Positions 9,342 to 18,119 of a stretch of 64,000 nt of DNA are shown here, piece by piece. The notes below the pieces were generated by a model. The model was given only the letters and a program-made list of their open reading frames with translations. It made no database searches and was not told the DNA's origin. Each line of letters starts with the position of its first letter. Position 1 is the stretch's first letter. This stretch comes from Pseudonocardia abyssalis (lineage in GTDB: Bacteria > Actinomycetota > Actinomycetes > Mycobacteriales > Pseudonocardiaceae): the NCBI RefSeq assembly GCF_019263705.2, contig NZ_JADQDK010000001.1:2356001-2420000 (forward strand), given 5' to 3'. A program made the position numbers and the translations under genes.

Positions 9342-10190
9342 TCAGTCCATTCCCAGTGGGCCGGCGGACTCACCGGAGAGGAACTGACGCACGAAGGGGT
9401 CGTCCGAGGCGAATGCCGCTTCGGCCTCGCCGTAGTGGACGACCTGGCCCTTCCAGATCAGACCGACGTAGTCGCTGACCTTTCGAGCCGTTCGGATGTC
9501 GTGCGTGACGACCATGTAGGTGCCCTTGTGCTCCTGGTGCATCTGCAGGATCAGATCGTTGAGCAGGCTCGTCCGCACCGGGTCGAGGCCGGAGTCCGGC
9601 TCGTCGAAGAGCACGATGTCCGGGTTCATGACCAGCGCCCGGGCGAACCCGGCCCGCTTCCGCATACCGCCGGAGACCTCACTCGGGAACTTCTTCACCG
9701 CCGCTTCGAGACCGACCTCGGAGAGCCGCTCCATCACGAGCTCCCGGATCTCGGGCTCTCGCATGCCGGTGTGCTTGCGCAGGGGGAAGGCAGTGTTGTC
9801 GTAGACGTTCATGGATCCGAACAGCGCGCCGTCCTGGAACAGGACTCCGAACTTCTTCCGCAGCTCGCGGCGCTCTGCTTCACTGATCTTCCAGATGTCC
9901 TGTCCGAAGATCAGGATGTCGCCACGATCGGGAGCGAGCAGACCGACGAGGTGCTTGATGAGCACACTCTTGCCGGTACCCGACGGGCCCAGGATGGTGG
10001 TGATGGCGTTGTCCGCGAAATCCAGGTTCATCCCGCGCAGGATGTGGGTGGAACCGAACGACTTGTGAACGTCGCGCACCCGCATGGAGTGCACTTCGCC
10101 GTCTGCGGTGGCCGGCACGAAATGATCGGGGCGTGACCTGACCACTGTCCGCGTGATCCCGACCGGATTTGTCTGTTCTACGTCGTACAT
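9342..10190 (-). CDS. ABC transporter ATPase of the Mce system (MlaF/MceG-like)
   Basis: A 282-residue ATP-binding protein that would power the YrbE/Mce importer. The Walker A motif is GPSGTGKS (residues about 68-75), the signature is VSGGMRKR (about 170), and Walker B is IVLFDEPDSGLD (about 190), followed by a switch His in VVTHD. In mycobacteria the single MceG (Mkl) ATPase is encoded away from the mce operons; here a dedicated copy sits between the permeases and the Mce genes, as in proteobacterial mla operons. A strong GAGGAGGT ribosome binding site precedes the ATG. The 30-residue N-terminal extension before the ABC core is unremarkable. Confidence 0.95.
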   Translation of the reverse strand: MYDVEQTNPVGITRTVVRSRPDHFVPATADGEVHSMRVRDVHKSFGSTHILRGMNLDFADNAITTILGPSGTGKSVLIKHLVGLLAPDRGDILIFGQDIWKISEAERRELRKKFGVLFQDGALFGSMNVYDNTAFPLRKHTGMREPEIRELVMERLSEVGLEAAVKKFPSEVSGGMRKRAGFARALVMNPDIVLFDEPDSGLDPVRTSLLNDLILQMHQEHKGTYMVVTHDIRTARKVSDYVGLIWKGQVVHYGEAEAAFASDDPFVRQFLSGESAGPLGMD

Positions 10191-10223
10191 GACAGCGCCG
10201 ACCTCCTCAATCTGTCGTACCGG

Positions 10224-11078
10224 CTAGTTGGCGATGGGGGCGTTGGGAGCCAGGCCCCAGAACAATTGGGTGCCCAACGTGCTGATGATGTGAACGAGCA
10301 CCATGTTCACCATCATCGATTTCGCGGTGGCGTTGCCGACGCCGACGGGACCACCCGAGGCGTTGTACCCGTAGAAGCACGCGACAAAGATCACGCAGGT
10401 GCCCATCGCCATGACCTTCAGCGTCGCGTAGATGATGTCCAGCGGATTCTGGTAGAGCCAGAAGATGTAGAGGTAACCTCCGGAGGACACCTCCCCGAGC
10501 TGCACCACGACGACGAGGTACATGGCGATGTACGACATGCCGAGGCCGACGATGAACAGGAACGGCATCGCGAGCCAGGCCGCGACGATCCGGGTCCCCA
10601 CCAGGTAGCTGCGGGAGTTGACCCCCATGACCTCCATGGCATCGATCTCGTCGGAGATGCGCATGGACCCGATCTCGGCGACGAGACCGCATCCGACCTT
10701 CGCGGCGAAGATGTATGCCCACATGTAGGGCGACATCTCCCGAAGTCCGCAGTAGTCGGTGAAGATCCCGGAATAGAGCGGCGCCCCGACCTGCTTCAGG
10801 GTGTAGCTCGCCTCGGTGGCGCACATGGTGCCGACCATGAACTGCATGAACCAGACGATGAGGCCACTCGACAGGATCAGGATCCCGGCCTGGTGGAAGA
10901 TCTCGCCGACATGATGACGCAGCTCGGGCATGTGCCGGATCGTTCCGACCGAGAACTTCGCGATCTCGCCGAAGGTGGCGATCGGCTGCTTCATCCGGTC
11001 AGCCGGCGGTGTGCGACGCGACGGGGTTTCGGCCGCACCGAGCGGCGACTTCTCGGGCCGAGGCAGCTGGATGGTCAC
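10224..11078 (-). CDS. MlaE/YrbE-type permease (second YrbE)
   Basis: A 284-residue integral membrane protein of the MlaE family. A basic, soluble N-terminus of about 50 residues precedes five or so hydrophobic segments. The family signature appears as SMRISDEIDAMEVMGVNSRSY (split by residue limits: SMRISDEIDAMEVMG, then VNSRSY), and the C-terminal half carries GYNASGGPVGVG. With the first YrbE it should form the permease dimer that receives lipid from the Mce channel. Its ATG overlaps the stop of the upstream permease gene (11075-11078). A 33-base gap separates it from the ATPase gene. Confidence 0.93.
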   Translation of the reverse strand: MTIQLPRPEKSPLGAAETPSRRTPPADRMKQPIATFGEIAKFSVGTIRHMPELRHHVGEIFHQAGILILSSGLIVWFMQFMVGTMCATEASYTLKQVGAPLYSGIFTDYCGLREMSPYMWAYIFAAKVGCGLVAEIGSMRISDEIDAMEVMGVNSRSYLVGTRIVAAWLAMPFLFIVGLGMSYIAMYLVVVVQLGEVSSGGYLYIFWLYQNPLDIIYATLKVMAMGTCVIFVACFYGYNASGGPVGVGNATAKSMMVNMVLVHIISTLGTQLFWGLAPNAPIAN

Positions 11079-11914
11079 TTGAACACCTGCATCTCCGGAT
11101 TGAGGCCGAGCAACAAGGCGGTGTAGACGTAGTTGAAGACCCAGATCGCGGCGAACGCGGTGACGACCGCGACATTCACTGCGCGACCGACACCGATCGG
11201 ACCACCCTTCGCCCGCATTCCGAAGAAGGCGCAGACCACGGCGATCAGCAACCCGAAGAACAGCGACTTGACGACGCTCCCCCAGATGTCCGGTGTCGTG
11301 GCGTTCGCGAAGAAGTTACTGACGTAGGCAGCAGGGTTGGCACCGAGGTACACCGATGCGATGAAGCCGCCGATGACCCCGAAGAGCAGTGCGATGATGT
11401 CGAGCAACGCAGTCATGACGGTGACCGCGATGACGCGTGGCAGGATCAGCGTCCGAATGGGATCGACCCCGAGCACCTCCATCGCGTCGATCTCCTCGCG
11501 GATACGACGCGCACCGAGGTCCGCCGTCATCGCGGTTCCCATCACGCCGGCCACGATCATCGCGTTGATCCACGGCGCGAACTCGCGAACGCTGGCCATC
11601 AGGAAGAACGAGCCCAGCCGGTCAGGGATACCGAAGAGCAGATAGATGTTGCCGCCTTGCAGACCCGGTGCGCCGAATCCGAACGCTGTGGTCGAGACGA
11701 TGACCGGGATCCAGCACAGCCGGAGGGTGTCGAACATCTGATCGCGGACATCGGTCCAGTACCCGATCGGATGGCGGATCGCGCTGTAGAGCACGGCACC
11801 GAGGAACAAGGTCATCTCGCCGGCCATCCGAACCGGCATTCCCAGATCGGGGAGCGTTCTGCGGACCTTGATCCGCGTTGCGGGTACCGCCCTGTCCGCC
11901 GTCGTCGCGGTCAT
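11075..11914 (-). CDS. MlaE/YrbE-type permease (first YrbE)
   Basis: A 279-residue MlaE-family permease. The in-frame open region extends much further upstream, but the ATG at 11914 makes the ATGA overlap with the preceding stop and gives the usual family length. The signature reads GARRIREEIDAMEVLGVDP, and the C-terminal MRAKGGPIGVGRAVN segment matches the paralogue next door. Five to six hydrophobic stretches are visible. It should pair with the second YrbE as the membrane core of the Mce importer. Confidence 0.93.
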   Translation of the reverse strand: MTATTADRAVPATRIKVRRTLPDLGMPVRMAGEMTLFLGAVLYSAIRHPIGYWTDVRDQMFDTLRLCWIPVIVSTTAFGFGAPGLQGGNIYLLFGIPDRLGSFFLMASVREFAPWINAMIVAGVMGTAMTADLGARRIREEIDAMEVLGVDPIRTLILPRVIAVTVMTALLDIIALLFGVIGGFIASVYLGANPAAYVSNFFANATTPDIWGSVVKSLFFGLLIAVVCAFFGMRAKGGPIGVGRAVNVAVVTAFAAIWVFNYVYTALLLGLNPEMQVFK

Positions 11915-12393
11915 GCCGCAGCCCGGTTCCGACCGCACGGCCACGTCGCCGACGCCGGTCGCGGGCCCGAGAGGCGCTTGCGGGCCAGGACGGTCGCCGC
12001 GCCGGCGACGGGAGCGAGCAGACAGAGTGCCCACAGGCGGGCCGACGAGAGCACGATCGGCCCGAACATCAGGAACGGGGCGGCGAGTGAGTAGGTGAGG
12101 AGCCCGACGAGCGCGCCGTTCAGCAGGGGCCGTGATGCCGGGTCGATCCGCATGCCCGCGACCGCGACCGCGACCACGGTGGCGAGGTAGGGCCAGCCGC
12201 CGGCCACGGGGCCCGACACCATGGCGACCGCCGGGGTGACGAGGACACCGAGAATGAGCACGGTGAAACCGAGCGACGCGCCGCGCACCATGCCGTTCGA
12301 GTCGATCGCACCGACGGTGGACGGCGCCACCGCTCGTCGTGCGTCGCGCACACCCGGCCCGCGTACAGCGTTGGATGGTCGGTGACGGGTCAT
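11911..12393 (-). CDS. Small multi-pass membrane protein at head of mce operon
   Basis: A 160-residue protein I do not recognise. I took the ATG at 12393, which has a good AGGAG ribosome binding site about ten bases upstream, instead of the ORF's first ATG at 12462. Four hydrophobic segments are visible (about residues 33-52, 57-75, 84-105 and 108-125), followed by an Arg-rich tail. It overlaps the first YrbE gene by ATGA and so is the first gene of the mce operon. It could be an accessory subunit of the Mce importer, but nothing in the sequence shows a specific role. Confidence 0.7.
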   Translation of the reverse strand: MTRHRPSNAVRGPGVRDARRAVAPSTVGAIDSNGMVRGASLGFTVLILGVLVTPAVAMVSGPVAGGWPYLATVVAVAVAGMRIDPASRPLLNGALVGLLTYSLAAPFLMFGPIVLSSARLWALCLLAPVAGAATVLARKRLSGPRPASATWPCGRNRAAA

Positions 12394-12982
12394 GACTATC
12401 GGCTCTCCTTCGTCGGGCACGCGGCGGCCGCAGACTGGATCTCGACCGTGCGGATCGATCAACGGTGGGCGTGAGCGTCACCGGATGCAGCACCGTGAGA
12501 GGTAGACACCGACCGGGGCCGGGGACGGGCTCAGGGCTACCGGAGCAGCCGCGTCGGGTTGGGGACGGGCGCAACTCCCGATGCATCCGAATGTTCGGTC
12601 GGTTGCATCAACACTTGAAGGTTGTCATCCACGGGAACCTCGGTCATCGACACCGCTAGACCAAACGGAGAACCAACGTTCGTCCGACTGTGACGACATC
12701 CCCTGTGCTGGATCGGATGCACAGGCCGCTGACGTGCGGATGCGGCACGTCGGGCCGGACTGCCAACGCCGCACGCACTGACCCGACCGAGCAGTCTCGA
12801 CCTGCCGGGCACCGGGCAGCACACCACCGCAGTCGTGGCGTGGGCCAGTCCCGTACTCGTCCGGACGACACCGCACCCCGACCCGGGTGGAACCGGTGGC
12901 GACTCAGGGGCCCCGACCGTTCAGGGGGACGCACATCCGCGTGAGGCGGATCGAGCAGCAGAGGCGACGCCCCCGGTCCCGA
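12394..12982. other. Non-coding gap upstream of mce operon
   Basis: About 590 bases lie between the PucR gene and the first gene of the mce operon. I see no convincing coding sequence on either strand; the short open frames have the Arg/Pro-rich composition of shadows. Local base composition is less extreme around 12590-12700, as expected for a promoter serving the mce operon on the minus strand, but I could not assign a -35/-10 pair with confidence. Confidence 0.5.
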
Positions 12983-14668
12983 TCAGTCCTGGCAGTCGTT
13001 CAGCGTCGTCCTGATGTTGAGGAGCTTCAGTGCGAGGCGCAGGTTGAAGGCCACATCGGGATCGCGCATGTCGACCCCGAGGATCTCCTCGATCCTCTTC
13101 GCGCGGTACTTGAGGGTGGAGATGTGGATGAACAGCGAGCTCGCTGCGTCGACCATCGTCGCCCGATCGAGCAGCTGTCCCAGCGTCTGGGTGAGTTGTG
13201 CTCCGGCGGCGGCGTCGTACTCGGTCAGCGGCCCGAGCCAGTGACTCACGAACCGGTCCAACCGCAGACCGTCGGACTCGGAGAACAGCAGTCCGAAGAC
13301 GCCGAGATCGTCGCTCGAGATCGCTCGCATCGTTCGTCCGGTGCGACGGAGCACGTCGGCTGCTCGCCTGGCCTCCAGGATGGCCGGCGCGACCGCGGCC
13401 GGGCCCTGGCACGCGGGGCTGATTCCGCAGGTCACGATCAACCCGGCGCGTCCGGCTGCTGCGATCGCGCGCTTGACCGGGGACCCGGGACGGGCGGGGC
13501 CGTCGTCCGGATCGAGTACGACGACGTGCCCGTCCGAGAGTGCCACCATGGCAGTCGGTCCGGTGCTCGTGCCGCTGCGGAACTCCTCCTGCACCACCTT
13601 CTCGAGCCGAACCGGGTCCGCCTCGTCGGACGATTCCGCGAGAGCGAACACGATGCAGCGCACCCGCGCATTGAGGTCGTGACCCAGGGCCGCCGCCCGT
13701 ACCGCGACCCCGGAGAGCTCGCTGGCCCGCAGCAGATCGGCCACGATGGCGGCACGTCGACGTGCCGGCTCCTCGTGGGAGTTCACACGCATCTTCAACA
13801 GCCAGGACAGGATCGTCGCGGCCTGCCGTAGCACCGCCCGCGCCCGCGGGGTGTCGGACAGGATCTCGGCGACGAGGTAGTCGGCCTGCCCGACGGTGGT
13901 CTGCACGGATATCACGCCCCGCAGACCACGACCGTCTCGTGCCGGCAGAACGGTGACGATGCCGGGCGACGCGGTGGGCAGGAGGACCTCGCGCTCGCGC
14001 CGGCTCGTGGCGTCGAGGGCGACACGGTCGGAGGCTCCGATCGAGTCGACCACGATGAGCCGCGCGGTCTGCATCACCACCGATCCGCCGAGCAGCTCCG
14101 CGACCCGCTCCAGGAGGCACCGGACGGTCGGTCGCTCGTCGCCGTCGGCGGCGAAGGCGTGCAGCAGGTCCTCCTGCTCCTCCGAACCGAGTCCGACGGC
14201 CTCGGCCGGAACAGCATCCGCTGCTCGTGGCGCACACGCGTCGGCCTGGCCCTCGGCCAACTGGCTGATCTCGCAGAGGACGTCCATGTCCGGGGCGGTG
14301 TCGGTCAGGAGTTGGATCCGGCCGACCACGCGCCCGCGCCTCGCGAGGGGCAGCATCGCGGAGAACTGGAGGGTCTCGTGGCCGCCGCCACGCTGCGCCT
14401 CGACCGCGATGTTCGAGCCGAGAACGTTCCCCGCCAGCCGCTCGAACAACAGCGCGGTGGTCCAGTCCGGGCGTCCGCACAGTGACTCGGGGCGACCGCC
14501 GACCGGCACGTAGGAGCAGGCGACCACGTCGAGCACGAGGTCGTGTACCGCGTCGTGAACTGTCTGGAGCACCGCACGCAGCCATCTCGCCTCGTATAGA
14601 CCCCACAGGTCCGTTGCCGGCTCCTCGACGATGACGATATGCGGGACGATCGTGGCGGGGAGCGCCAT
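12983..14668 (-). CDS. PucR-family transcriptional regulator
   Basis: A 561-residue regulator. The last 50 residues (HISTLKYRAKRIEEILG, then DPDVAFNLRLALKLL) are the PucR C-terminal helix-turn-helix. The middle (about residues 290-400) resembles the GGDEF-like domain of this family, and the N-terminal half looks like a sensory GAF-type region, without residues I can assign to a ligand. It is transcribed in the same direction as the mce operon, 590 bases upstream of it, and 109 bases downstream of the flavin reductase gene. It could control either unit; PucR-type activators commonly govern adjacent catabolic or uptake genes. Confidence 0.88.
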   Translation of the reverse strand: MALPATIVPHIVIVEEPATDLWGLYEARWLRAVLQTVHDAVHDLVLDVVACSYVPVGGRPESLCGRPDWTTALLFERLAGNVLGSNIAVEAQRGGGHETLQFSAMLPLARRGRVVGRIQLLTDTAPDMDVLCEISQLAEGQADACAPRAADAVPAEAVGLGSEEQEDLLHAFAADGDERPTVRCLLERVAELLGGSVVMQTARLIVVDSIGASDRVALDATSRREREVLLPTASPGIVTVLPARDGRGLRGVISVQTTVGQADYLVAEILSDTPRARAVLRQAATILSWLLKMRVNSHEEPARRRAAIVADLLRASELSGVAVRAAALGHDLNARVRCIVFALAESSDEADPVRLEKVVQEEFRSGTSTGPTAMVALSDGHVVVLDPDDGPARPGSPVKRAIAAAGRAGLIVTCGISPACQGPAAVAPAILEARRAADVLRRTGRTMRAISSDDLGVFGLLFSESDGLRLDRFVSHWLGPLTEYDAAAGAQLTQTLGQLLDRATMVDAASSLFIHISTLKYRAKRIEEILGVDMRDPDVAFNLRLALKLLNIRTTLNDCQD

Positions 14669-14777
14669 GCTGACCGGTTCTCCTTACACGTTCATGGGCG
14701 CGCGGCGACCGTGTGAGAGCGAATCGGTTCCGGCGGCGTCGCCAGGGGGTGTCGGGGTTCGCGAGGTGCGGGTCCGC

Positions 14778-15284
14778 TCAGGACGTCCTGGACCGGCCCA
14801 ACGCGGGCCTGTGGTACTGACTGCCGAAGAACAGCAGCGGAGATCCGCCGTTGCTGCCGCAGGCCAGGACGCGTGCGACGAAGACCGTGTGGTCGTGCAC
14901 CTCGAACCTCTGGATCACCTCGCACTCGAACCACGCGAGGCAGTCCACCAGCGTCGGGACCCGGTCACGGATGGTGAACTCCGGGGTGTCGGCGTAGCGC
15001 TTGCCCGCGAAGTAGTCCGAGCAGTGCTGCTGTTCCTCGGTCAGGACGCTCGCCCCGAAGTGACCGTTGCCGGTGATGAACTGGTGGGCTCGGCCGGCCA
15101 TGAGGGACACCATGACCGTCGGTGGCTTCACGCTGACCGACGTGAAGCTGTTGACCGTGGCCCCGTGCACCGCGTAGTCGAACTCGGTGCAGCTCATCTC
15201 GGGGTCGGTGCAGCTGATCACCGCGACGCCGGTGGCGAACTGCCCGACCTGCTGGCGGAACTGCTGGGAATCCAATGTCAACAT
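14778..15284 (-). CDS. Flavin reductase (HpaC/StyB-like), small component of two-component monooxygenase
   Basis: A 168-residue protein of the flavin reductase-like FMN-binding family. Recognisable elements are FATGVAVIS near the N-terminus, the HGATVNSFTSVSVKPPTVMV segment that holds the flavin, and GSNGGSPLLFFGSQYHR near the end. Such enzymes use NADH to make reduced FAD or FMN for a partner oxygenase. It follows the two StyA-like genes at 40 bases, so its partner is almost certainly one or both of them. The length matches StyB-type reductases (about 165-185 residues). Confidence 0.9.
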   Translation of the reverse strand: MLTLDSQQFRQQVGQFATGVAVISCTDPEMSCTEFDYAVHGATVNSFTSVSVKPPTVMVSLMAGRAHQFITGNGHFGASVLTEEQQHCSDYFAGKRYADTPEFTIRDRVPTLVDCLAWFECEVIQRFEVHDHTVFVARVLACGSNGGSPLLFFGSQYHRPALGRSRTS

Positions 15285-15324
15285 CGCGACTACACCGTCC
15301 TCGACGTGTTCGTTTTCGAGTTGT

Positions 15325-16605
15325 TCAGCCGACGAGAGCCGGTACGGCGGCGTCGTCCGTTGCGGAGGCCGTCTCAGCGACCCAGGCGGCGGTGCGGCCC
15401 GGCGAGGCGAAACGGTCCCACTGTCGCTCGGGGTAGTTGAAGCCGTCGGTGAACTCGTCGGCGAGCGGGCGGCTGCGGCTCATGGCCTGCACGAAACCCA
15501 GGAACTCGGGCGGCAGCGTCCGCAGCGTGTCCAGCATGAAGTTGGTCCAGCGGGTCGCCGAGAGGACACGGTCCCCGCGGCGGTGCTCGACGTGCTCGAC
15601 GAACCGGTGGTCGAGCACGTCCTGCGCGACGATCTCCTCACCGAGGATCCACGCGGCGTAGGACGCCATGTTCCCGCCCTGGCCGAGCACCGGATCGACC
15701 GTGGCCTGCACGTCGCCGAGCGCGACGGCCAGGACGCCGTTGTCGAGGACGATGTGCGAGCGACGCACGGCGGGCGTGACGCCGCCCTGCAGGATGTCGA
15801 GCGGGCCGTTGGCGAGGTCGAAATCGCGCTCGTCCTCGATCCGCTCGGCCGTCATCGGGTAGTGCGCCCGGAGCTTGCCGAGGGCCAGCGCCCTGAAGGC
15901 CTTGGGGTCGTCGTCGTACCGGGTCTGGGCGAGCACCTCGAGGTCACCGCCGGGGTGGTTCTCGAAGACCAGGGCGCTGGCCATGCCGCCGAAGGTCAGG
16001 AACGGGATCTCGATCATCTCGCCCGCCCCGGGTGAGGCGGACCAGACGACCGCGCGGGTCGGCAGCTGGCTGATGCCGCGGAACACCCCGACGCAGAGCT
16101 GGCGCTGGGGCCGGTCGAACGGCGAGTGCTCGGGGACCCGGCCGAACATCTGCCCGAACGGCCCCTTGCCCGTGCAGACGACGAGCAGGTCGAACCGGGC
16201 GGCCAGGGGCGCGACGTCGTCGTGCACGATCTGCCGGATCTCGATCTTCCCGCCCCGGTCCAGGAACTCCTCCATGAGCCGGGGGTGGTAGATCCGGTAG
16301 TCGACGGCCCGGCTCGGCGACTTGTAGTCGCCGTAGAACCGCAGCGGCTCCGGGCCGCCCACGTAGTAGTGGTGGCCGAAGTAGCCGTGGTCCTCGGTCG
16401 GCCAGAAGTCGACACCGAGGGCCCGCTCACGCTCGACGGTCACCGCGTGGTGAGCGACGGTGTTGGGGAGACGCGACCCGGCGTAGTCGTCCGGCGCCAG
16501 GTCGGTGACGATGGTGACGTCGACTCCGTGCCGGCGCAGGTGGAGGCCGAGCTGTAGGCCCGCGGTACCCGCACCGATGATCCCGATTCGCTTGGTCACG
16601 TGCAT
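15325..16605 (-). CDS. StyA-like FAD monooxygenase, copy 1
   Basis: A 426-residue flavoprotein of the styrene/indole monooxygenase (group E) type. It begins with a Rossmann dinucleotide site ([19 protein letters not shown]) and contains [28 protein letters not shown] and the C-terminal FAD motif [19 protein letters not shown]. These enzymes take reduced FAD from a separate reductase and epoxidise vinyl-aromatic or indole-like substrates. It is a close tandem paralogue of copy 2, with long identical blocks such as [20 protein letters not shown]. The ATG at 16605 has GGAGG upstream; a GTG at 16599 would align exactly with the start of copy 2. Confidence 0.9.
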   Translation of the reverse strand: MHVTKRIGIIGAGTAGLQLGLHLRRHGVDVTIVTDLAPDDYAGSRLPNTVAHHAVTVERERALGVDFWPTEDHGYFGHHYYVGGPEPLRFYGDYKSPSRAVDYRIYHPRLMEEFLDRGGKIEIRQIVHDDVAPLAARFDLLVVCTGKGPFGQMFGRVPEHSPFDRPQRQLCVGVFRGISQLPTRAVVWSASPGAGEMIEIPFLTFGGMASALVFENHPGGDLEVLAQTRYDDDPKAFRALALGKLRAHYPMTAERIEDERDFDLANGPLDILQGGVTPAVRRSHIVLDNGVLAVALGDVQATVDPVLGQGGNMASYAAWILGEEIVAQDVLDHRFVEHVEHRRGDRVLSATRWTNFMLDTLRTLPPEFLGFVQAMSRSRPLADEFTDGFNYPERQWDRFASPGRTAAWVAETASATDDAAVPALVG

Positions 16606-16617
16606 CTCCCTTCACCT

Positions 16618-16645
16618 CCTCCGGCGCGCGGGGACACGCCGGAGG
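16618..16645. repeat. Inverted repeat between the two StyA-like genes
   Basis: Perfect 9-base arms, CCTCCGGCG at 16618-16626 and CGCCGGAGG at 16637-16645, flank a 10-base loop just upstream of the copy 1 ribosome binding site. As RNA it would form a stable GC-rich hairpin. It could tune expression of copy 1 relative to copy 2 within one transcript. It lacks the T-run of a classical terminator. Confidence 0.5.
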
Positions 16646-16680
16646 GGGTCGCTCCCACTGGTGTTGTGTGTCGGTCTCGG

Positions 16681-17940
16681 TCAGCCGGCCGCGACGAGCT
16701 CGCGGGCGGTGCGGTCCTTGCTCAGCCACGCCCCGATGCGCTCGGGGTGGGCGAAGACGTCCCACTGCCGCTCGGGGAAGTTGAAGTTGTCGGTGAACTC
16801 GTCGGCGAGCGTCCGGTTCTGGCTCAGCGCACCGATGAACGCCTGGAACTCCGGCGGGAGCGTGTCGAGCATCTGCAGCATGAAGTTCGTCCACCGGGTC
16901 GCCGCGAGCACGCGGTCACGGCGCCGGGCGTCGACGACCTCGACGAACCGGCCGTCGAAGACGTCCTGGGCCGCGATCTCCTCGCCGAGGATCCAGGCGG
17001 CGTGGGAGGCCATGTTGCCGCCCTGACCCAGTACCGGGTCGACGGTGGCGTGCACGTCACCCAGTGCGAGGGCGATGGTGCCGTCGTCGAGCGTCACGTG
17101 GGTCTCGCGGACGATCGGGACCACGCCGCCCTGCAGGATGTCGAGCGGGCCGTTGGCCAGGTCGAACTCGCTCTCGTCGACCCGCTCCGCGGTCATCGGG
17201 TAGTGCGTGCGCAGCTTGTCCAGCGTCAGCTTGATGAACGCCTTCGGGTCCTCGTCGTAGCGGGTGTGCCGCAGGACCTCGAGGTCGCTGCCGATGTGGT
17301 TCTCGAACACCAGCGCGCTGGCCATGCCGCCGAAGGTCAGGAACGGGATCTCGATCATCTCGCCGGCACCCGGGGAGGCCGACCAGACGACCGCGCGGGT
17401 CGGGAGCTGGCTGATGCCCTTGAAGACACCCACGCACAGCGCGCGCTGGGGCTTGTCGTGCGGGGAGTGCGCGACGTCGCGGGCGAACATCCGGCCGAAC
17501 GTGCCCTTGCCCGTGCAGACGACGAGGAGATCGAACTGCGCCGACAGCTTCGGCACGTCGTCGTCGTCGAGCGTGCGGTACTCGATCTTGCCACCCTGGT
17601 TGACGAAGTCCTCCATGAGGCGCGGGTGGTAGATGCGGTAGTCGAGCCCGCGGCTCGGCGCCTCGTAGTCGCCGTAGAAGGTGAGCGGCTCCGGCCCACC
17701 GAGGTAGTAGTGGTGACCGAAGTAGCCGTAGTCGTCGGTTGACCAGTGATCGAGACCGAGTGCCTTCTCGCGCTTCACCGTCACCGCGTGGTGCGCGACC
17801 GTGTTGGGCAGCCTCGAGGACGCGTACTCCTCGGGCGTGCGATCGGTGAAGATCGTCGCCTCGATGTCGTGCTGGCGCAGGTACAGCCCCAGCTGCAGGC
17901 CCGCTGTCCCCGCTCCGATGATGCCGATTCGCTTGGTCAC
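16681..17940 (-). CDS. StyA-like FAD monooxygenase, copy 2
   Basis: A 419-residue group E flavoprotein monooxygenase, first gene of the copy 2-copy 1-flavin reductase unit. The Rossmann site is [19 protein letters not shown], and the C-terminal FAD-binding stretch is [19 protein letters not shown]. It aligns end to end with copy 1 apart from a few residues; by eye about two thirds of positions are identical. Differences cluster at residues about 120-135 and in the last 30 residues. It may form a heterodimer with copy 1 or act on a different substrate. A palindrome at 18023-18038 lies 83 bases upstream. Confidence 0.9.
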   Translation of the reverse strand: MTKRIGIIGAGTAGLQLGLYLRQHDIEATIFTDRTPEEYASSRLPNTVAHHAVTVKREKALGLDHWSTDDYGYFGHHYYLGGPEPLTFYGDYEAPSRGLDYRIYHPRLMEDFVNQGGKIEYRTLDDDDVPKLSAQFDLLVVCTGKGTFGRMFARDVAHSPHDKPQRALCVGVFKGISQLPTRAVVWSASPGAGEMIEIPFLTFGGMASALVFENHIGSDLEVLRHTRYDEDPKAFIKLTLDKLRTHYPMTAERVDESEFDLANGPLDILQGGVVPIVRETHVTLDDGTIALALGDVHATVDPVLGQGGNMASHAAWILGEEIAAQDVFDGRFVEVVDARRRDRVLAATRWTNFMLQMLDTLPPEFQAFIGALSQNRTLADEFTDNFNFPERQWDVFAHPERIGAWLSKDRTARELVAAG

Positions 17941-18022
17941 TCACTTCTCCCTGGGCTCGGCGACGTTGCCGTCGCGCTCTGCGAGAGGACTGCCGTCACG
18001 GGCGGGTCGACCGCCACGCCTT

Positions 18023-18038
18023 GTGTGAGAACTCACAC
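18023..18038. promoter_or_regulatory. 16-bp palindrome in the StyA/mtr divergent promoter region
   Basis: GTGTGAG-AA-CTCACAC is a perfect 7+2+7 palindrome located almost exactly midway between the divergent StyA-like copy 2 start (17940) and the mtr start (18120). Its size and position suit a dimeric repressor or activator. Nearby AT-richer bases (18055-18085) probably hold the mtr promoter. The binding protein is unknown. Confidence 0.6.
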
Positions 18039-18119
18039 GGCAACTCCGTCGGTAACGTAGCGCTAAGCTATTTAGAAGTCAATTGCTGCCCGGTGAGGGA
18101 TCGTGTGTACCGTGCTCCC

